A DNA stretch of 64,000 bases. Origin: CAYUQT01 sp964596165 (lineage in GTDB: Bacteria > Planctomycetota > Phycisphaerae > UBA1845 > JAFGLZ01). The stretch spans positions 62,001-126,000 of the forward strand of contig CAZQTW010000006.1 of the NCBI GenBank assembly GCA_964596165.1, given 5' to 3'. Positions 59,952-64,000 of the stretch are shown one piece after another. Numbering within the stretch: position 1 is the stretch's first letter; each line of letters begins with the position of its first letter. Under the pieces are notes generated by a model that saw only the letters and a program-made list of their open reading frames with translations, ran no database searches and was not told the DNA's origin. The translations under genes were made by a program, and so were the position numbers.

Positions 59952-62900
59952 CGACGACCCAGTTCTTCGTATACCGGCGGCCGATCGCGTGGGGGGCAAT
60001 GATCGCCACCCTGATCTGGGGCGCTTTCGCCTACGATCGCATGCCGCAACGACAGGATCCCATCGTCCCCGCCCGCATGGGCGTGGTGGTCGCGCCGTAC
60101 CCCGGCGCCAAAGTGGCCAAGGTCGAACAAGAGGTCACCCGCAAGATCGAACGGAAGGTCACCGAGAATCCGTCCGTCGAACGCGTGTTCTCCATCAGCC
60201 GACAGGGGCTGTCCGTCGTCTATGTCGAACTCTTTGAAGACGAAAAAAACGACGCCGTCGTCTGGCAGGACATCCGCGGAAAACTCGCGTCGATGACCGA
60301 TCTGCCCCGCGTCGGCGATCGACCGGTGACACCCTTCCTCAACAAGGATTTCGGCGAGACCGTCGCGGTCATGCTGACGATCAGCAGCCCCCCCGTCAGC
60401 GACCTCGAGATCGATTTGCGGGCCCGAAGCATCCGCCAGGCCGTGGAGCAGGCCCGTGCCGAACGTCCCGCCGAGTTCCGGGACCGTCGCTGCACCGGCG
60501 TGCTGGTCTATCCGAACACCGTGGCCCGATCCTACGTGATGCGCATCGGCCGAACCTTGCTCCAGCGATTGACCGAAATGGGAATCGTCCGCGACGGCCG
60601 CGTCCTCGAGGCGCCCGGAACGGGATGCCTCGACGTCCAATTGCTCAAGTCGCCCCTGGACCTCGAACGCGGTTTCCGCGAGTGGAAACAGCAATTCATC
60701 GCCAGCGGCGAATCCCACCCCGACCTCTGGGGCGAGTTCTTCATCACGGATCTCGACCAATTGCCCACGGAGCTCCGCCGCGCCGCCAAGGATAAGTACA
60801 CGTACCGCGAACTTCAGGATATGGCCGAGACGATTCAGGACCACATCAAACAGTATCCGACCGTCGGCCAGGTGGAACTGATCGGAACGCAGAACGAACA
60901 GATCAAGCTCTTCTACAGCGGCCAACGATTCAATCAGTTCGGCATCCGACCGGCCGACATTATCGGCCGGCTGCGAGCGCGTAACATCAACCTGCCCGGC
61001 GGTAAGGTCGAGCTTTCCGACCAGAGCATCGTCGTCCAGCCAAGCGGTGAATTCAGATCCGAGCAGGAAATCGGTCAGGTCGTCGTGGCGCTGGCGCCGG
61101 ACGGCTATCCCCTGTATCTTCGCGACCTCGTCGAAATCACCCGAGGCTACGTCGACCCGCCCGACGTCATGAACTTCCGCACCGTCAAGGTCGACGCCCG
61201 TCGGCCCAAGACGGGACTCCTGCCGACCGAACAGGGCGATCGCGCGGCGGGCGCCGGATCGCCAACCGACGAGAATCACCCGACACTCCCCGAACGATAC
61301 GACCTCCAGACCACCCGCGCCATCACCCTGTCGATCCGCCAAGTCGCGGGCTCGCACATCGCGGACTTCGGCCGAGACATCGATGAGGCCCTAGCCCGCC
61401 TCAAGGGCGTTCTCCCCGACGATCTCCAGGTCGAACGTACCAGCAACGAGCCCGCGCAGGTCAAGGACAAAATCCGTCAGTTCAACCACTGTCTGATCGA
61501 GGCGGTGGTCATCGTCATCATCACCGCCCTGCTGTTGATGGAATGGCGCAGCGCGATCCTGGTGGCCGTCTCGATCCCCGTGACCATCGCCATGACGCTC
61601 GGCATGTGTCGGGCGGTCGGAATCGATTTGCAGCAGGTTTCCATCGCCGCCCTGATCATTGCGCTGGGCCTGCTGGTGGACGACCCGGTGGTCGCCTCCG
61701 ACGCGATTAACCGCGAGATCGCGGCCGGTCGGCCGCGACACGTGGCGGCCTGGCTCGGCCCCACCAAGCTGGCTCGGGCAATCCTCTTCGCCACGCTGAC
61801 CAATATCGTGGCCTACCTGCCGCTTCTCCTGGTCACCGGCAAGGTCGGCAACTTCATCTATTCGCTGCCGATCGTCATCACGGCGTCGCTCGTCAGCAGT
61901 CGAATCGTATCGATGACGTTCATGCCGCTGCTGGGCTACTACCTGCTGCGAGGACAACACGGATTCGAGGCATCCACCGCATCGGCCGGAAACCCGTCAC
62001 GTTTCGCGAACGCCTACCGAAGACTCGCCGAATGGTGCATCGACCACAAGGCCGTCAGTCTGACGTTACTGATCGTGATCCTCGGCGCGGGCTCGGCCCT
62101 CCTCACGCTCATCCCCACGTCCTTCTTCCCGAAGGATCTCCACTCCACTTTCACGGTGAACGTCTTCATGCCCGAGGGATCGCCGATCCGCCAGACCCGC
62201 GAGGAGACGCTCCGGATCGTCAAGAAAATCGACGAACTCGAGGGGAAACGCATCCGGGCGTACACGACCTTCGTGGGCGCGGGCGGTCCCCGATTCTGGC
62301 TCTCGGTCCTGCCCGAACAGCGGGCCGACAACTACGCGCAAATCCTCGTCCATACGCTCGACAAACGCGAAACGGCCGACATCGTGGCCCGGCTGAAGGC
62401 ACACCTCCCGCCGCAAGTCGCGTCCGCTCGCGTCACCATCGAACAGCTTGAAACAGGACCGCCCATCGGCGTGCCCGTCCAATTGCGGATCTACGGCGAG
62501 GACATCGAAGAGCTTCGTCGGCTCGCCACGGCGGTCAAACGGCAACTCTACGCCGTCGCCGGCGCCGACAACATCCATGATGACTGGGACCCCGAGGTGC
62601 TCCAAATCTCCCTCGACATCGATCCCGATCGCGCCAACATCACCGGCGTCACCAATGAGGACGTCGCCGGCACCGTCTACACCGGACTCTCGGGCTACTC
62701 GGCAACACAACTCCGTGAAAAAAACCACCTGATCGACGTCGTCCTCCGACTTCGCAGCGACGAACGCAGCCAGGTGAACGACCTGGCCAATATCAATGCC
62801 GTCAGTACGCTGACCGGCGCCCGTGTCCCCTTGCTTCAAATCGCCGACTTCAGGACCGAAATGGTGTCGCCCAAGATCCGGCGCCGCGAACATGAACGAT

Positions 62901-63580
62901 GTCTGACCGTCAAGTGCGACGCCGTCCGAGGAGTGCTGCCGAGTCAGATCGTCAAGGCCTTGCAGAAATCGCTGCCCACCCTCGCATGGCCGCCGGGCTA
63001 TCGGTATGAATTCGGCGGAGAGCACCACGAACAGGAAAAGGCCTTCTCCGCCGTGCGAATCGCACTGATCGTGTCGCTGCTGGCCATCTACGCCGCGCTG
63101 GTGTGGCAGTTCAACAGCCTCATCAAACCCCTGGTGGTCCTTGTGGCCATCCCCTTCGGACTCGTCGGAGGATTGATGGGACTGCTTGTCTTTGGCGAAC
63201 CCTTCGGATTCGTGGCCTTCCTCGGAGTGGCCTCCCTCGCCGGCGTTATCGTCAGCCACGTCATCGTATTGTTCGACTTCATCGAGGAAATGCGAGAAAA
63301 GGGAGAACCGGTCCGCAACGCCGTGATCCATGCCGCATTGGCCCGATTGCGCCCCGTGCTCGTGACCGTGCTGGCGACGGTCGGCGGATTGATCCCCCTC
63401 GCCTACAAGGGCGGGCCGCTCTGGAAACCCATGTGTTATGTTCAGATCGTCGGCCTGTTGGTGGCCACCGTCGTCACACTGGTCATTGTCCCCATCGTTC
63501 TTACGCTATGCGTCGAAAACCTCAAGATCATCAAATGGAACACCCACGAAGAAGGCCCGCCTCCCGACCTGAAGATCTAA
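59948..63580 (+). CDS. RND family efflux permease (AcrB/HAE type)
   Basis: The 1210-residue protein starts with a GTG overlapping the adaptor stop. It has the RND two-fold repeat with twelve helices. LLVDDPVVASDAINREI in helix 4 retains the adjacent Asp pair of the proton relay. VAPYPGAKVAKVEQEVTRKIE at the N-terminus and FGLVGGLMGLLVFGEPFGFVAFLG near the end are standard signatures. It is about 160 residues longer than AcrB. The extra sequence lies in the first periplasmic half (about 180-300) and in a low-complexity linker near 415-445. It exports drugs, metals or lipids by proton antiport; the substrate is unknown. Confidence 0.92.
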   Translation: MTTTQFFVYRRPIAWGAMIATLIWGAFAYDRMPQRQDPIVPARMGVVVAPYPGAKVAKVEQEVTRKIERKVTENPSVERVFSISRQGLSVVYVELFEDEKNDAVVWQDIRGKLASMTDLPRVGDRPVTPFLNKDFGETVAVMLTISSPPVSDLEIDLRARSIRQAVEQARAERPAEFRDRRCTGVLVYPNTVARSYVMRIGRTLLQRLTEMGIVRDGRVLEAPGTGCLDVQLLKSPLDLERGFREWKQQFIASGESHPDLWGEFFITDLDQLPTELRRAAKDKYTYRELQDMAETIQDHIKQYPTVGQVELIGTQNEQIKLFYSGQRFNQFGIRPADIIGRLRARNINLPGGKVELSDQSIVVQPSGEFRSEQEIGQVVVALAPDGYPLYLRDLVEITRGYVDPPDVMNFRTVKVDARRPKTGLLPTEQGDRAAGAGSPTDENHPTLPERYDLQTTRAITLSIRQVAGSHIADFGRDIDEALARLKGVLPDDLQVERTSNEPAQVKDKIRQFNHCLIEAVVIVIITALLLMEWRSAILVAVSIPVTIAMTLGMCRAVGIDLQQVSIAALIIALGLLVDDPVVASDAINREIAAGRPRHVAAWLGPTKLARAILFATLTNIVAYLPLLLVTGKVGNFIYSLPIVITASLVSSRIVSMTFMPLLGYYLLRGQHGFEASTASAGNPSRFANAYRRLAEWCIDHKAVSLTLLIVILGAGSALLTLIPTSFFPKDLHSTFTVNVFMPEGSPIRQTREETLRIVKKIDELEGKRIRAYTTFVGAGGPRFWLSVLPEQRADNYAQILVHTLDKRETADIVARLKAHLPPQVASARVTIEQLETGPPIGVPVQLRIYGEDIEELRRLATAVKRQLYAVAGADNIHDDWDPEVLQISLDIDPDRANITGVTNEDVAGTVYTGLSGYSATQLREKNHLIDVVLRLRSDERSQVNDLANINAVSTLTGARVPLLQIADFRTEMVSPKIRRREHERCLTVKCDAVRGVLPSQIVKALQKSLPTLAWPPGYRYEFGGEHHEQEKAFSAVRIALIVSLLAIYAALVWQFNSLIKPLVVLVAIPFGLVGGLMGLLVFGEPFGFVAFLGVASLAGVIVSHVIVLFDFIEEMREKGEPVRNAVIHAALARLRPVLVTVLATVGGLIPLAYKGGPLWKPMCYVQIVGLLVATVVTLVIVPIVLTLCVENLKIIKWNTHEEGPPPDLKI

Positions 63581-63585
63581 GTCGC

Positions 63586-63625
63586 GGCGAAAAAGGGGCG
63601 AAAAAGGGGACATTCTACTTTTTCG
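63586..63625. repeat. Tandem and inverted repeat at the RAYT transposon end
   Basis: GGCGAAAAAG occurs twice in tandem (63586-63595 and 63597-63606). CGAAAAAG (63599-63606) and CTTTTTCG (63618-63625) form an eight-base-pair inverted repeat around GGGACATTCTA. Repeats of this kind mark the ends of IS200-like or REP-associated elements. The copy partly overlaps the stop of the transposase gene. Confidence 0.5.
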
Positions 63626-64000
63626 GTGATTTCCGTGTGCCCGCCTTGGCCTTCCTCGGCCTGCCGCGGGGGCGGAGGGAGGCCTCAAGGCCCAATCGGA
63701 CTGCGGTTCGACGCGTCCATGTCGCCGTGCCCCACGGTGTACCCCGGTTCACGCTCCGGCGGAGGCCCTCCAGTTCCGCATCCGTCATCGGTCGGTTGAC
63801 CGCCTCAACCCACCCCCTCGGTCGATCCACCGGACCGTCGTCCAGGAATACCGGACGGTCCTTGGGGCCCTTACCCCACCACCGCAGACTCGACCATACC
63901 CATGCCTCGGCCCTGTCCACCAGTCCCGCCCGCAAGGGGTTCCGTTCCACATAGCGTATCACCGTCAGCAGGTGGGCGTCCTGCTGGATCGGAAACGCCT
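63615..64000 (-). CDS. REP-associated tyrosine transposase (RAYT), 5'-truncated by the window edge
   Basis: The minus frame is open from the window edge and encodes at least 128 residues. It begins AFPIQQDAHLLTVIRYVERN, which together with the following LRAGLV and WVWSSLRWW is the conserved C-terminal part of the Y1_Tnp/RAYT family. The tyrosine and HUH motifs lie beyond the window. The tail is Lys/Arg-rich (RGRPRKAKAGTRKSPKK). RAYT proteins mobilise REP palindromes. One REP-like palindrome occurs at 39237-39257, so the pair may be linked. The gene converges with the RND operon. Confidence 0.85.
   Translation of the reverse strand, partial: AFPIQQDAHLLTVIRYVERNPLRAGLVDRAEAWVWSSLRWWGKGPKDRPVFLDDGPVDRPRGWVEAVNRPMTDAELEGLRRSVNRGTPWGTATWTRRTAVRLGLEASLRPRGRPRKAKAGTRKSPKK

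Noticed and set aside
1..64000. tRNA, rRNA and CRISPR arrays
   Set aside because: No TPsiC-loop-like GGTTCGA context with a cloverleaf, no rRNA-like stretch and no regularly spaced direct repeats beyond the three nusA-leader repeats were seen by eye.

Overview
The window is a high-GC bacterial chromosome segment that looks like Planctomycetota, most likely class Phycisphaerae. That is inferred from gene content: a DUF1571-type lipoprotein, a HAF-repeat protein ending in a PEP-CTERM sorting signal, a prepilin-like secreted protein with an FDGHVEAL motif, a Tat-exported Gfo/Idh/MocA oxidoreductase, a ceramidase-like secreted enzyme, a GH123/DUF6067-like protein and many TPR proteins. There is no rRNA, tRNA, CRISPR array or prophage in view.

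Layout. 1-4.4 kb: the tail of a DMT-type transporter, a PH-like membrane protein, and a two-gene operon for a secreted PA14/PKD/TPR protein plus a DUF1571 lipoprotein. 4.5-9.1 kb: two consecutive polytopic glycosyltransferase-like proteins with paralogous C-terminal TPR domains. 9.3-12.3 kb: a double-PPK2 polyphosphate:AMP phosphotransferase and a metallophosphoesterase. 12.6-24 kb: a long minus-strand run, nusA-infB-DUF503-rbfA, then a degenerate HhH-GPD protein, hisG, a 1201-residue TPR lipoprotein and yebC. 24.3-25.4 kb: an orphan MalK/UgpC-type ATPase with a consensus promoter and a clear terminator. 25.6-27.2 kb: a decayed DUF433/DUF5615 toxin-antitoxin pair and the HAF/PEP-CTERM protein, whose signal peptide is frameshifted off.

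27.4-31 kb: a sodium:solute symporter, a prepilin-like protein and a zinc-ribbon protein, followed by an AT-rich gap. 31-39.2 kb: an oligopeptide ABC operon, oppABCD...F, split between D and F by a glycosyltransferase gene on the opposite strand. 39.3-46.5 kb: a GT4 glycosyltransferase, a HEAT-repeat protein, a Gfo/Idh oxidoreductase, a B12-binding radical SAM protein and a ferritin-like protein. 46.6-50.8 kb: a neutral-ceramidase-like protein divergent from an alpha/beta hydrolase, then a THI4-type thiazole synthase under a TPP riboswitch.

50.9-58.4 kb: a large GH123-like secreted protein, an intact Phd/RelE toxin-antitoxin operon with a palindromic operator on its promoter, a sphingosine-phosphate-lyase-like PLP enzyme, a previously unlisted 53-residue secreted peptide, murA and prmC. 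58.5-64 kb: an RND efflux adaptor-permease pair under an operator-bearing promoter, and the 3' part of a REP-associated (RAYT) transposase cut by the window edge.

I found no convincing new multi-gene system. The best leads are: the cysteine-bearing (possibly suicidal) THI4 under TPP control, the catalytically degenerate HhH-GPD protein inside the nusA-infB-rbfA operon, the split opp operon, the operator palindromes on the RND and TA promoters, and the RAYT plus REP-like palindrome.
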